Origin: Metabacillus litoralis
GTDB lineage: Bacteria > Bacillota > Bacilli > Bacillales > Bacillaceae
Assembly (NCBI RefSeq): GCF_020524045.1
Contig: NZ_JAIVKL010000003.1
Span: 124,001-188,000, forward strand
Direction: 5' to 3'
Length of the DNA stretch: 64,000 bases
The notes below the pieces were generated by a model. That model ran no database searches. It was not told where the DNA came from and saw nothing but the letters and a program-made list of their open reading frames with translations. Below are positions 38,655 to 47,730 of this stretch, in pieces (within the stretch, counting starts at the first letter, position 1; each line of letters starts with the position of its first letter). Both the position numbers and the translations under genes were made by a program.

Positions 38655-39440
38655 ATGAAAAAAAGTACTGAAGTTGTAGGTTTACCGATTATTAGTATTT
38701 CAGCTGGTTTAGAGCTTGGGAACGTAAAGTCTCTTGTTGTTAATCCTGAAAAAGGAACGGTGGATTTCTTAACAGTTGAGCATGAAGATTGGCAAGTAAG
38801 TGTAAAAGCAATTCCATTTAGTAAAGTTATTGGAATTGGTGAATTTGCTGTAACAATTGATTCAGATACTGTCATTATTGATTTGAATGAAATTCCAATT
38901 GCTAATCAGCTAGTGAACAAACGTATCAAAATTACCGATACAAGAGTGATCACTCGTAAAGGCCAGCTACTTGGTGATGCAAAGGAGTATTTTCTTGATG
39001 AAGACAATGGAGTCATTATTGGTCTTCAATTACTTGTGAATGAGCAAGACGTTTTTATAAAATCAGAGAATGTCTTAACTTTTGGAAAAGATATTTTAGT
39101 TGTAAGTGAAGAAACAGCAAACTTCTTATTAAAATCAGAAAATGATCTTGTGGGAGAACAGGCAGCTCCTGAACATGATCAACTAGCTGAAGAATTAATT
39201 GAGGACTTGACACCTAAAGCTAATGATCAGTTTGAAGATTTAGATAATCAGCAAATTGAAGTGATTAAAGAAAAGCAAATTAAACTTTTAGAAGGTAAAG
39301 TTGTGATAAAAGATATACTAGGATCTGACAATACAGTGTTAATCTCAAAAAATACAATTTTAACAAAGGAAGATATTCAAAAAGCACAAAATGAGGGTCC
39401 TAGTACGTTTGTAGAGCTTTCGATGAATACAGAAATGTAA
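38655..39440 (+). CDS. PRC-barrel-like protein
   Basis: 261 residues from the ATG at 38655 after AGGTGTGTGAAGTT. Two copies of a beta-rich PRC-barrel-type unit are visible: LPIISISAGLELGNVKSLVV (about 8-80) and VITRKGQLLGDAKEYFLDED (about 95-160). A charged helical C-terminus follows with a final short beta region. No signal peptide or TM segment, so cytoplasmic. PRC barrels bind proteins or membranes; the role here is unknown. Encoded between the acidic membrane protein and the VanW-like gene. Confidence 0.8.
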   Translation: MKKSTEVVGLPIISISAGLELGNVKSLVVNPEKGTVDFLTVEHEDWQVSVKAIPFSKVIGIGEFAVTIDSDTVIIDLNEIPIANQLVNKRIKITDTRVITRKGQLLGDAKEYFLDEDNGVIIGLQLLVNEQDVFIKSENVLTFGKDILVVSEETANFLLKSENDLVGEQAAPEHDQLAEELIEDLTPKANDQFEDLDNQQIEVIKEKQIKLLEGKVVIKDILGSDNTVLISKNTILTKEDIQKAQNEGPSTFVELSMNTEM

Positions 39441-39452
39441 AAGGGGCAATGA

Positions 39453-40802
39453 ATGGTGAATGTAAACAAAGGTGTAAAGCTTTTTGTTGTACTGCTCTTT
39501 TCAGTGATCTATTTAATTAGCTTTTCACAAATAGGTGTAAAAGCATATGATTTTTTTGCAAACAAAGGGTCCTTTGAACCAGGAACACAAATTGCCTCTG
39601 TTAATATAGAGAATTTAACAAGTGATCAAGCGAAGAATGAACTTGATAATCAGCTTGCATCTTGGTTTAAAGGTAAGTATTTGCAGATCTCAATAAATGA
39701 ACAAAACATTGTGATTGATCAAGACTATTTCAATATTGATAGTTCCAATACGATCGCAGCTGTAGTTAATGGGAAAACTAATCCAATTGTAGCTTCTATT
39801 AATCAAGAAGTTTATGAAACCAATTTAAAAAGTGAATTAGGAGACCGCTATGCTACGATTGATCATACTGAGCTCCAGTCAGTGTTTTTAAATGCGTTAA
39901 GTAAACTAACAACAGAACAACAGTTTTTCTTGATTCAAGCATTTGTAAAAGCTGATTTGAATACAATTGCAGCCGAAAATTTTGTTTCAGTACCATCAGA
40001 CAATGAACAAGTAAAAGAGATACTTGATTCGATTGGGACAATCACTGTACCTGCACAATCTCAAGTATCATTTCTTGAGTTAACGAAGGATACAACAAAG
40101 CCCACGCAGCAAGGATTATCGATTATTGCTTCAGCACTTTATCAAACAATGTTACTAACAAACTTTGAAATTGTTGAACGGCATACAAGTTTAAATTTGC
40201 CAAAAATGATTGAGTTGGGATTTGAGGCAAATATTGTTCAAAAGAAAGCAGATTTAAAGTGGTTTAACCCGAATAAAACTGACTACACAATTGATTTACA
40301 GTTAACAACTTCAGGACTTAATGTGACAATCAATGGAGCGCCTTTTTTGTATAAATATGAAATGAAATTGTCAGAACAAACTTCTTATCCACCTAAGCAA
40401 ATTATTCGCTATACTAGTTTACTAGATGAAAATGATGAAAAAGTTGTTGAAGAAGGAAAAGAAGGTCTTTATATCATCGTGACGAGAAATATTTTTGATT
40501 TAGATGGTGGATTACTTGAATCAGAACAAGTATCAGAGGATTTTTATCCACCCACTCATAAGATTATTGAAACAGGCTTAGTGAATAGTTTAAGTAATGA
40601 GAACTCAGGAGAAACGCTAGACAGTAACATTGAAAATGGCGAGAGTTCTGTTGTTGATCAAAATGAGGAAGGTTCTACTTCTGATCTTGATTCAAATGAA
40701 GAGGTTAGTGAAGATTCAATGAATCAAGAAAATGAAGAAGTGGAAAACAATGATGAAGATAAAGTCATTTGGGAAAATCCTAGTAAAGTGGTTGAAAAAT
40801 AA
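39453..40802 (+). CDS. VanW-like membrane-anchored extracellular protein
   Basis: 449 residues. One N-terminal TM helix (about 8-28) anchors the protein outside the membrane. PGTQIASVNIENLTSDQAKNEL (about 43-65) resembles the PG_binding_4/YoaR-like unit that precedes VanW domains. The VanW-type core is around residues 200-290 (ASALYQTMLLTNFEIVERH ... LGFEANIVQKKADLKWFNP); the usual GGG-C-Q motif of VanW is missing. The tail is acidic Ser/Asn-rich. Related proteins occur near pilus genes of Firmicutes, probably touching the cell wall (inference). Confidence 0.8.
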   Translation: MVNVNKGVKLFVVLLFSVIYLISFSQIGVKAYDFFANKGSFEPGTQIASVNIENLTSDQAKNELDNQLASWFKGKYLQISINEQNIVIDQDYFNIDSSNTIAAVVNGKTNPIVASINQEVYETNLKSELGDRYATIDHTELQSVFLNALSKLTTEQQFFLIQAFVKADLNTIAAENFVSVPSDNEQVKEILDSIGTITVPAQSQVSFLELTKDTTKPTQQGLSIIASALYQTMLLTNFEIVERHTSLNLPKMIELGFEANIVQKKADLKWFNPNKTDYTIDLQLTTSGLNVTINGAPFLYKYEMKLSEQTSYPPKQIIRYTSLLDENDEKVVEEGKEGLYIIVTRNIFDLDGGLLESEQVSEDFYPPTHKIIETGLVNSLSNENSGETLDSNIENGESSVVDQNEEGSTSDLDSNEEVSEDSMNQENEEVENNDEDKVIWENPSKVVEK

Positions 40803-40826
40803 TATCTGCTAAAGAAGGGATCTTTA

Positions 40827-42488
40827 ATGAACGATACTCGAAAAAGATTAGGGGATTTATTAGTAGAATCAGGACTGATTTCTGAGGAACAATTAAATGC
40901 TGCTTTAGCAGAGAAACCAAAAGGTCAAAAACTAGGTGACGCTCTCCTTGAAAGAGGTTCGATTACAGAGCAGCAGTTAATTGAAGTCCTGGAATTTCAG
41001 TTAGGCATTCCACATGTCAGTCTTTACCGTTTTCCGTTTGACCAGAAGCTTGTTAAGCTCGTGCCAAAGGAAATGGTCAAACGTAATTTGTTAATTCCGA
41101 TTAAAATTGAAGGTGACAAGTTATTTGTGGCAATGGCAGATCCAATGGATTTCTATGCGATTGATGATCTTAGACTTGCAACAGGCTTTCAAATTGAAAC
41201 AGCGATTGCTTCTAAAGATGATATTTTAAGAGCGATTAATAAATATTATGAAATTGATGACAGTATGTCTGACATTATGAATGAGTTGAATGTTCAAGAT
41301 GATGTTCAAGAAGAGAAGATTACTAGTGAAGATTCACCGGTTGTTCGCCTTGTTAATCAAATTTTGCAAAATGCGGTTCAACAAAAAGCAAGTGATATTC
41401 ATATCGATCCACAAGAAACAAAGGTTTTGATACGTTATCGTGTTGATGGTGTGTTAAAAAATGAACGAACTTTTCCAAAACATATGCAAAGTGTCATGAT
41501 TGCACGATTGAAAATTATGGCAAATTTAGATATTACAGAACACCGTGTTCCACAAGATGGCCGAATTAAAATGCATATCGATTTTCACCCAATTGATCTT
41601 CGTGTTTCAACATTACCGACTGTATATGGCGAAAAGATTGTTATGCGTATTTTAGACCTTGGAAGCACGCTAAATGATTTGAACAAATTAGGCTTTAATA
41701 GCTTAAACTTAAAACGCTTTGTTAAGTTGATTGAAAATCCAACAGGTATCGTTTTAATCACTGGCCCAACAGGTTCTGGGAAATCATCTACATTATATGC
41801 AGCATTAAATCATTTGAATTCTGAGGAAGTTAATATCATTACGATAGAAGATCCGGTTGAGTATCAGCTTGAGGGGATCAATCAAATTCAAGTGAATGCA
41901 AATGTTGGGATGACATTTGCCAAAGGACTACGGTCTATTTTACGTCAAGATCCGAATATCATCATGGTTGGGGAAATACGTGATAGAGAAACGGCTGATA
42001 CATCTGTTCGAGCGTCATTAACAGGTCACTTAGTATTAAGTACACTTCATACAAATGATTCTCTAGGAACCATCACTCGCTTAATTGATATGGGTGTTGA
42101 GCCCTTTTTAGTTGCTTCTTCATTAACAGGTGTTGTTGCACAACGTCTTGTACGAAAAGTATGTCGTGATTGCGCCACAGAGCAAGCACCAACTAAAAGG
42201 GAAATGGAAATATTCGCTAAACGTGGGTTATCCATTGATAAAATAGTTCGGGGTAAGGGCTGTGGAACATGTAATATGACAGGATATAAAGGTCGTATTG
42301 CCATTCATGAATTACTAGAGTTAAATGATGAAATGAAACGTGTGATCATGAATAATGAATCTTTTAGTAAATTGAGAGAGTTAGCGATTAAAAATAAAAC
42401 AATCTTTTTAATTGATGATGGATTATTAAAAGTAAAGCAAGGATTAACAACAACGGAAGAAATCTTGCGGGTAGCAGTCGCAGAGTAG
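40827..42488 (+). CDS. pilB: type IV pilus assembly ATPase PilB
   Basis: 553 residues, GspE/PulE family. The N-terminus has an MshEN domain with the paired RLGDLLVESGLISEEQLNAA and KLGDALLERGSITEQQL repeats, a c-di-GMP-binding unit in other species. The ATPase core has Walker A GPTGSGKSS at 313-321, the Asp box region VNIITIEDPVEYQ, Walker B and the His box (LSTLHTND). The zinc site is C446, C449, C479, C482. It powers pilus extension. The next gene starts 6 bases after the stop, and pilC follows that in the same order as classic pil operons. Confidence 0.96.
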   Translation: MNDTRKRLGDLLVESGLISEEQLNAALAEKPKGQKLGDALLERGSITEQQLIEVLEFQLGIPHVSLYRFPFDQKLVKLVPKEMVKRNLLIPIKIEGDKLFVAMADPMDFYAIDDLRLATGFQIETAIASKDDILRAINKYYEIDDSMSDIMNELNVQDDVQEEKITSEDSPVVRLVNQILQNAVQQKASDIHIDPQETKVLIRYRVDGVLKNERTFPKHMQSVMIARLKIMANLDITEHRVPQDGRIKMHIDFHPIDLRVSTLPTVYGEKIVMRILDLGSTLNDLNKLGFNSLNLKRFVKLIENPTGIVLITGPTGSGKSSTLYAALNHLNSEEVNIITIEDPVEYQLEGINQIQVNANVGMTFAKGLRSILRQDPNIIMVGEIRDRETADTSVRASLTGHLVLSTLHTNDSLGTITRLIDMGVEPFLVASSLTGVVAQRLVRKVCRDCATEQAPTKREMEIFAKRGLSIDKIVRGKGCGTCNMTGYKGRIAIHELLELNDEMKRVIMNNESFSKLRELAIKNKTIFLIDDGLLKVKQGLTTTEEILRVAVAE

Positions 42489-42493
42489 GTGAT

Positions 42494-43537
42494 ATGATGA
42501 AGAACAAAATTGATGCCATTTTAAAGCTAGCATTTGAAAAAAATGCATCAGATATTCATTTATCTGTAGGTGTTCCCCCGATCATGAGGGTCAATGGCGA
42601 CTTAGTTAAGATTGGTGAAGATTTTTTGATGCCTGCTGATACGGAGGGAATGGCCAAGGCCATGATTTCCCAAGCAAAATGGCCGATGCTTGAAGAAAAA
42701 GGAGATCTTGACTTTTCCTATGGTATTCCTGGAATTTCGCGTTTTAGGGTAAATGCATTTCGCCAACGTTCATGTATTTCGCTTGCTATTCGGATTGTTC
42801 CAAGAAATATTCCTTCTTTAGAAGAGTTGCATTTGCCTGTTATATTGAAGAATATTGTTGAAAAGCCTCATGGACTTGTGTTAGTAACAGGTCCTACTGG
42901 AAGTGGTAAATCAACTACACTCGCATCTATGATTAACTATATGAATATGTCAATGAAGCGTCATATTATTACTTTAGAAGATCCGATTGAATATTTGCAT
43001 AAACACCAGCAATGTGTTGTTGATCAACGCGAAGTGGGCTTTGATACAATGAGCTTTGCTTCAGGCTTGAAATCTGCGCTTCGCCAAGATCCAGATGTTA
43101 TTTTAGTTGGTGAGATGCGAGACTTAGAAACCATTCATACAGCTATAACTGCCGCTGAAACTGGTCATCTTGTTTTAGGAACACTGCATACATCTTCTGC
43201 AGCATCAACGATTGATCGAATGATTGATGTATTTCCAGCCAATCAGCAGCCACAAATTCGTTTACAGCTGGCATCTGTTTTAGTTGGAGTCATTTCTCAA
43301 AGACTGTTTCCGACAGCTGATAAAAAAGGTCGACGAGCAGTAATTGAAATACTTTTAAACAATTCAGCTGTTTCAAGTTTGATCCGAAACGAAAAAACGT
43401 ATCAAATTCCGAGTGTGATTCAAACAAGTCGAGCACAAGGTATGCAGTCGTTTGAAAGTAGTTTAACAGAATATGTGAAAAACGGAATTATTTCTGCTGA
43501 AGCTGCGTTACCTTATAAGCAAAGGACATCAGAATAA
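42494..43537 (+). CDS. pilT: type IV pilus retraction ATPase PilT
   Basis: 347 residues. Start ATG 42494 or the adjacent ATG 42497. It has the PilT N-terminal PAS-like domain and a RecA-type core: Walker A GPTGSGKST at 133-141, DPIEYLH, Walker B with LRQDPDVILVGEMRD, and GHLVLGTLHTSSA. PilT disassembles pili and so drives twitching or DNA uptake; its presence beside pilB means the pilus is probably dynamic and not only an export (competence-type) pseudopilus. B. subtilis lacks pilT. TAATG overlap with pilC. Confidence 0.95.
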   Translation: MMKNKIDAILKLAFEKNASDIHLSVGVPPIMRVNGDLVKIGEDFLMPADTEGMAKAMISQAKWPMLEEKGDLDFSYGIPGISRFRVNAFRQRSCISLAIRIVPRNIPSLEELHLPVILKNIVEKPHGLVLVTGPTGSGKSTTLASMINYMNMSMKRHIITLEDPIEYLHKHQQCVVDQREVGFDTMSFASGLKSALRQDPDVILVGEMRDLETIHTAITAAETGHLVLGTLHTSSAASTIDRMIDVFPANQQPQIRLQLASVLVGVISQRLFPTADKKGRRAVIEILLNNSAVSSLIRNEKTYQIPSVIQTSRAQGMQSFESSLTEYVKNGIISAEAALPYKQRTSE

Positions 43538-44745
43538 TGCCAAAGTTTAAATATGAAGGCCGTGAACGATCTGGAAAAAAATCAGGCAGAGTAACAGCAA
43601 GCTCTAAGCGTGAAGCTGTATTAAAGTTAAGTGAATTAGGAATTCGCATAACAAGTATTGAGGAAATTCCTGAAACGCTTTTAACAAAGGATATTTCCAT
43701 AGGTAATCCTGTAAAGCTTCAAGAATTTGTTATTTATTTAAGACAATTTGCTACATTGCTACGAGCAGGTGTCACAATTGTTGATGCAACAAATATTCTT
43801 GCTCAACAAACAAGCAGTAAAGCACTTCGAAATGCGTTAGAGCAAATGGAAGACGACTTAAAATCTGGACAATCACTATCAGCAACAGCTGCTAAGCATA
43901 AAAAAATCTTTTCATCGATGTTTGTGAATATGATCAAAGCTGGTGAAGCAAGCGGTAGTATGGAAGAAACACTTGAAAGATTGGCGATTCAATATGAAAA
44001 ACAAAATCGCACAAAACAAAAAATACAATCTGCATTAGCGTATCCAATGGCTGTTGCTATTGTTGCAGTTGTTGTAGTCATTTTCTTATTAGTGTCTGTT
44101 GTACCAACATTTGTTTCTATGTTCGAAGGCTTTGGAGCCCAACTACCAGCTATAACGTTATTTGTCTTAAATTCTAGTATTTTCATGCAAAAATACTGGT
44201 ATATTGTTATTACATTCTTTGTTGCTGTTTTTGCGACATTTTATGCGCTCAGAAAAAATAAACAAACAAAATACTACTTGGATGTTGCCGCACTAAGAAT
44301 GCCGATTTTTGGTAGCATGATCCAAAAAGCTGTTCTTGCTAGAATGACAAGAACTCTAAGCTCGCTGTTTTCAAGCTCAGTACCGATACTACAATCATTG
44401 ATGATTGTTGAGAAAATTGTTGAAAATGAAGTGATTGCAAAGGTTATTGCTAGTTCGAGATCATCACTAGAAAATGGTCGTTCTTTAACAGAGCCGATGA
44501 AAAAACATTGGGCATTTCCGCCATTAGTCACACAAATGATTGCAATTGGAGAGGAAACAGGATCATTAGATGAAATGCTCGGAAAAGTAGCCGATTTCTA
44601 CGAAGAAGAAGTAGAAAACAGTACAGATCGGCTCAAGTCACTTATTGAGCCACTTATGATTGTTTTGCTTGCAGGTATCGTTGGAACAATCGTTATCGCG
44701 ATCATCGTTCCAATGTTCGACATCTTCAATCATGTTCAAATGTAA
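43537..44745 (+). CDS. pilC: type IV pilus inner-membrane platform PilC
   Basis: 402 residues of the GspF/PilC family, normal length. Two repeated T2SSF cytoplasmic domains (about 69-190 and 270-395) are seen, with the conserved AGEASGSMEETLERLA and IAIGEETGSLDEMLGKVA phrases and three TM helices, the last at the C-terminus. The platform couples PilB/PilT motion to pilin insertion. Start ATG shares bases with the pilT stop codon. Confidence 0.96.
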   Translation: MPKFKYEGRERSGKKSGRVTASSKREAVLKLSELGIRITSIEEIPETLLTKDISIGNPVKLQEFVIYLRQFATLLRAGVTIVDATNILAQQTSSKALRNALEQMEDDLKSGQSLSATAAKHKKIFSSMFVNMIKAGEASGSMEETLERLAIQYEKQNRTKQKIQSALAYPMAVAIVAVVVVIFLLVSVVPTFVSMFEGFGAQLPAITLFVLNSSIFMQKYWYIVITFFVAVFATFYALRKNKQTKYYLDVAALRMPIFGSMIQKAVLARMTRTLSSLFSSSVPILQSLMIVEKIVENEVIAKVIASSRSSLENGRSLTEPMKKHWAFPPLVTQMIAIGEETGSLDEMLGKVADFYEEEVENSTDRLKSLIEPLMIVLLAGIVGTIVIAIIVPMFDIFNHVQM

Positions 44746-44763
44746 ATTTACAATATTTTTATA

Positions 44764-44791
44764 TTCATAGTGATGATTACTCATGTATAAT
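44764..44791 (+). promoter_or_regulatory. candidate sigma-A promoter of pilA
   Basis: TTCATA (44764-44769), 16-base spacer, TATAAT (44786-44791). A separate promoter would explain how the major pilin can be made in excess. Confidence 0.5.
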
Positions 44792-44839
44792 AGATAATAG
44801 GTTTAGGGAATTAGAACTAATATATTAGGAGGAAACAAA

Positions 44840-45292
44840 ATGTTTAAAAAACTAGTAAAAAATGAGCGCGGCTTAACTCTTATTGAGCTTTTAGCAGTAG
44901 TTGTTATCTTAGGGATTATTGCTGCGATTGCAATTCCGGCTATTGGTGGGATGATTAATAACTCACGAATAGATGCCCATATAGGGAATGCAAAGACAAT
45001 TGCTAATGCAGCAAGATTGTCTGTAGCAGCTGAAGCTACACCGATTCCTGATGATGGAGTGACTATTTCACTTGAAGACTTAATAGAAGATAATTTACTT
45101 GAGGCAATTGAAGATCCAAGTACAGATGGAGATTACACCGCCGCTGATACTGAAGTGACTGTTACTCAAGGAGAAAATGAAGTTATTTATCAAGTTCAAC
45201 TTGTAACTGGTGATCACTCTTACGTTGTTGTTGAAAGTGGAGATATTCCTAATGCAGATGATCTTGAGAGAGAGAACATAGATTTACCATAA
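44840..45292 (+). CDS. pilA: major type IV pilin PilA
   Basis: 150 residues. Prepilin signal KNERG then LTLIELLAVVVILGIIAAIAIP: short basic leader, Gly at -1, Leu at +1 and Glu at +5. The mature protein would be about 139 residues with an alpha-1 spine and a small acidic globular head. No cysteines. Directly downstream of pilC and upstream of its peptidase, preceded by TAGGAGG. Taken as the major pilin by position and form; a competence-type pseudopilin is the alternative. Confidence 0.92.
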   Translation: MFKKLVKNERGLTLIELLAVVVILGIIAAIAIPAIGGMINNSRIDAHIGNAKTIANAARLSVAAEATPIPDDGVTISLEDLIEDNLLEAIEDPSTDGDYTAADTEVTVTQGENEVIYQVQLVTGDHSYVVVESGDIPNADDLERENIDLP

Positions 45293-45301
45293 TAACTAAT
45301 C

Positions 45302-45337
45302 AAGATAGATAGTCTTCCATAGAAGACTATCTATCTT
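45302..45337 (+). terminator. perfect 16-bp hairpin between pilA and pilD
   Basis: AAGATAGATAGTCTTC (45302-45317) pairs without mismatch with GAAGACTATCTATCTT (45322-45337) around CATA. It lacks a T run (ACTATTC follows). It may stabilise the pilA mRNA 3' end, be a processing site or reduce read-through into pilD rather than be a classic terminator. Confidence 0.7.
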
Positions 45338-45359
45338 ACTATTCAAAGGAGCCCAAACA

Positions 45360-46133
45360 ATGCCAACAACCATCATCCTATACACATACATCTTCATCCT
45401 TGGCGCAGTTCTTGGCTCCTTTAATAATGTTGTAGGAATGCGTATTCCATTAAAACAATCAATTGCATATCCTGGCTCTGCTTGTCCTATTTGCAATAAA
45501 AAACTATCAGCTCTAGAACTAATTCCAATTTTCTCCTTCCTGCTTCAAAATGGTAAATGCAAAAACTGTAAAATATCGATTTCTCCTCTATATCCAACTA
45601 TTGAACTAGTAACGGCAATTCTTTTTACGATTTCACCGATGTTGGTGGGATGGTCAAAGGAATTGATTTTAGCATGGTCACTTATATCTCTATGCATGAT
45701 TGTGACCGTTTCAGATTTGAAATATATGATTATTCCAGATAAAGTTAATTTGTTTTTTCTTGTTCTTTTTACAGTGGAAAGAGTGTTTATTTCAGCAGAG
45801 TCTTGGTATGATCCAATTGCTGGCTTTCTTGTTGGTGGTCTAGTTCCGCTTGTTGTTATCCTAGTTAGTCGTGGCGGCATGGGCGGAGGAGATATGAAGC
45901 TACTTGCTGTTTTTGGGATCATTTTAGGATGGAAGCTTGTTCTTTTAAGCTTCTTTCTAGCTACTTTGGTAGGAACGATTGTTGGATTCCTTGGGATGAT
46001 GACAGGCTCTGTTAAGAAGGGCAAGCCTTTTCCATTTGGTCCATTTTTAGTTGTTGGTGCTTTACTTTCTTATTTCTTTGGAAATGAATTAATTCACCTC
46101 TATTTATCGTACTTCTTTTCTTACTTTTATTAA
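45360..46133 (+). CDS. pilD: prepilin peptidase PilD (ComC-type)
   Basis: 257 residues, polytopic. Cleaves prepilins after Gly and methylates the new N-terminus. The N-terminal zinc-type cysteines CPIC and CKNC are present (about residues 41-44 and 62-65). The aspartyl protease motifs are VSDLKYMIIPD and GGMGGGDMKLL. In B. subtilis the orthologue comC is in the same chromosomal place (after folC). Here it is embedded in the pil operon. Substrates include PilA and the three minor pilins. Confidence 0.96.
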   Translation: MPTTIILYTYIFILGAVLGSFNNVVGMRIPLKQSIAYPGSACPICNKKLSALELIPIFSFLLQNGKCKNCKISISPLYPTIELVTAILFTISPMLVGWSKELILAWSLISLCMIVTVSDLKYMIIPDKVNLFFLVLFTVERVFISAESWYDPIAGFLVGGLVPLVVILVSRGGMGGGDMKLLAVFGIILGWKLVLLSFFLATLVGTIVGFLGMMTGSVKKGKPFPFGPFLVVGALLSYFFGNELIHLYLSYFFSYFY

Positions 46134-46148
46134 GAAGGGGTTTTTATA

Positions 46149-47144
46149 ATGGCATTCTCGCTATTTCGTCAAAATCATCAAATTGTGAACTTATATATAT
46201 CAAATTACTCGATACAACTGCTTGAATTAAAAAGTAGTGATCCACTTGTGGTTAGTCGCTTTGTTGAAAACTATCTTCCAGAAGGTGTTGTTGTTGATGG
46301 AAGTATTAAGGATTTTGAGAAGCTTTCGATGATTCTTGAACAAAGCATAAGCGATTGGGGAATAAAAGGGAAAAAGGTTCGTTTTATAACACCTGATTCT
46401 GCTGTGAGTGTTCGTAAAGTGAAGGTACCTTTAGAATTGAGTGAAGATGAAATAAAAGGCTATCTTTATTTAGAGCTTGGAAATAACATTCATTTACCTT
46501 TTGAAGAGCCTGTATTTGATTTTGTTTTATTAAAGGAAACTGAACATGATAAAGAGATTCTTTTATTTGCTGCACCTGAAACAATGATAAAAGAATACAC
46601 TGAACTCTTTGACAATGTGAAGCTTTCAGCAAGTGTTGCTGATTTGTCATCATTAAGCATGTACCGTTATTTATATAAAATGCAAAAAGTAACATCTAAG
46701 GAAAATACATTATTAATTGAAGTAAAACTTGATAGCATTAACTTTAGTATATTTGAAAATTTTAGACCTATTTTTACTAGACATATGCAACTTGAAGGTG
46801 AAATGCGTGACTGGAATTATCAAATAGATTCTGAGACACAGTGTTACTATAAATATGAATTAAAAAATAAAGAACCACTGATCATCCAATTTCAAGATGT
46901 GGCAAAGGAAATTGAAAAAATCATAAATTTTTATCGTTTCAGTATTCATCAAGGAGATCAACAAATTAACCAAATCATTTTAGTTGGAGACAATCCATAT
47001 ATTGATGAATTACAAACAATATTAACAAATGCGATCACGACGATTTCAATCACTCATTATCAAAATCGAGTGTATACCTATAAAAATTTAGCTGTTCCGA
47101 GTAAGTTTCAAACTGTTCTTGGCTTAGCATTAAAAGAGGTGTAG
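46149..47144 (+). CDS. pilM: type IV pilus assembly protein PilM
   Basis: 331 residues, actin-like PilM family. The nucleotide-fold pattern (VNLYISNYSIQLLEL at the start, DGSIKDFEKLSMILEQ, FITPDSAVSVRKVKVPLELS) is clear, as is QINQIILVGDNPYIDEL near the end. PilM is cytoplasmic and docks to the N-terminal tail of PilN. The alternative, a GspL-like protein, is less likely by size. In the usual order pilM-pilN-pilO. Confidence 0.9.
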   Translation: MAFSLFRQNHQIVNLYISNYSIQLLELKSSDPLVVSRFVENYLPEGVVVDGSIKDFEKLSMILEQSISDWGIKGKKVRFITPDSAVSVRKVKVPLELSEDEIKGYLYLELGNNIHLPFEEPVFDFVLLKETEHDKEILLFAAPETMIKEYTELFDNVKLSASVADLSSLSMYRYLYKMQKVTSKENTLLIEVKLDSINFSIFENFRPIFTRHMQLEGEMRDWNYQIDSETQCYYKYELKNKEPLIIQFQDVAKEIEKIINFYRFSIHQGDQQINQIILVGDNPYIDELQTILTNAITTISITHYQNRVYTYKNLAVPSKFQTVLGLALKEV

Positions 47145-47148
47145 ATCA

Positions 47149-47730
47149 ATGTTAGCTGAAATTAATTTACTACCTCAGAAGCAAAAACGTGATTACACCA
47201 ATCTTATCATTGCTATTTTACTACTAGTGATTATCATTACAGCAGTAACGATTATTTTATCTTTAGGAAATCAAAAGAATAAAGAAATTAGTGCACTAGA
47301 ACAAGAATATACATTAGTTCAAAAACAGACAGAAGTTCTTCAGCAACAAGCGAATCAAAGTAATGAAAACTCAGCAGTTGATGAATTAGAAAAAGCAATT
47401 ATCTGGTCTGAAAAATATCCAGTGAATTTTGTTCCGATTTTAAATGAATTAACAAAAATTCTACCTGAAAAAGGGTATTTTTATGGTTTAGATTATGCTG
47501 ACAGTTCTTCATTAGAATTACTTATTCAATTTGAGAGCTCACGAGAAGCAGCATTTTATTTAAGTCGATTAAAAGAATTAGATATACTGGAAACTGTAAA
47601 ACTGACGAAAGTCGAAACAGTGCCACTACAAGATGAAGATGAAACAGTTCCACGTTATTTAGCAACATATCAGCTTTTAATTGATCGTACTGTCCTTAAA
47701 GCGATTCAAGAGGAGGACAATGAGAAATGA
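47149..47730 (+). CDS. pilN: type IV pilus alignment protein PilN
   Basis: 193 residues. The cytoplasmic N-terminus has the PilM-docking INLLP motif (AEINLLPQ, residues 3-10). One TM helix is at about 21-42, then a coiled coil and a ferredoxin-like domain. With PilO it forms the periplasm-facing (here wall-facing) part of the alignment complex. The stop overlaps the pilO start by four bases (ATGA). Confidence 0.9.
   Translation: MLAEINLLPQKQKRDYTNLIIAILLLVIIITAVTIILSLGNQKNKEISALEQEYTLVQKQTEVLQQQANQSNENSAVDELEKAIIWSEKYPVNFVPILNELTKILPEKGYFYGLDYADSSSLELLIQFESSREAAFYLSRLKELDILETVKLTKVETVPLQDEDETVPRYLATYQLLIDRTVLKAIQEEDNEK

Noticed and set aside
45545-46024. 159-codon minus-strand frame inside pilD
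   Set aside because: It lies antisense to a clear prepilin peptidase, has no ribosome binding site, and reads as low-complexity shadow sequence.
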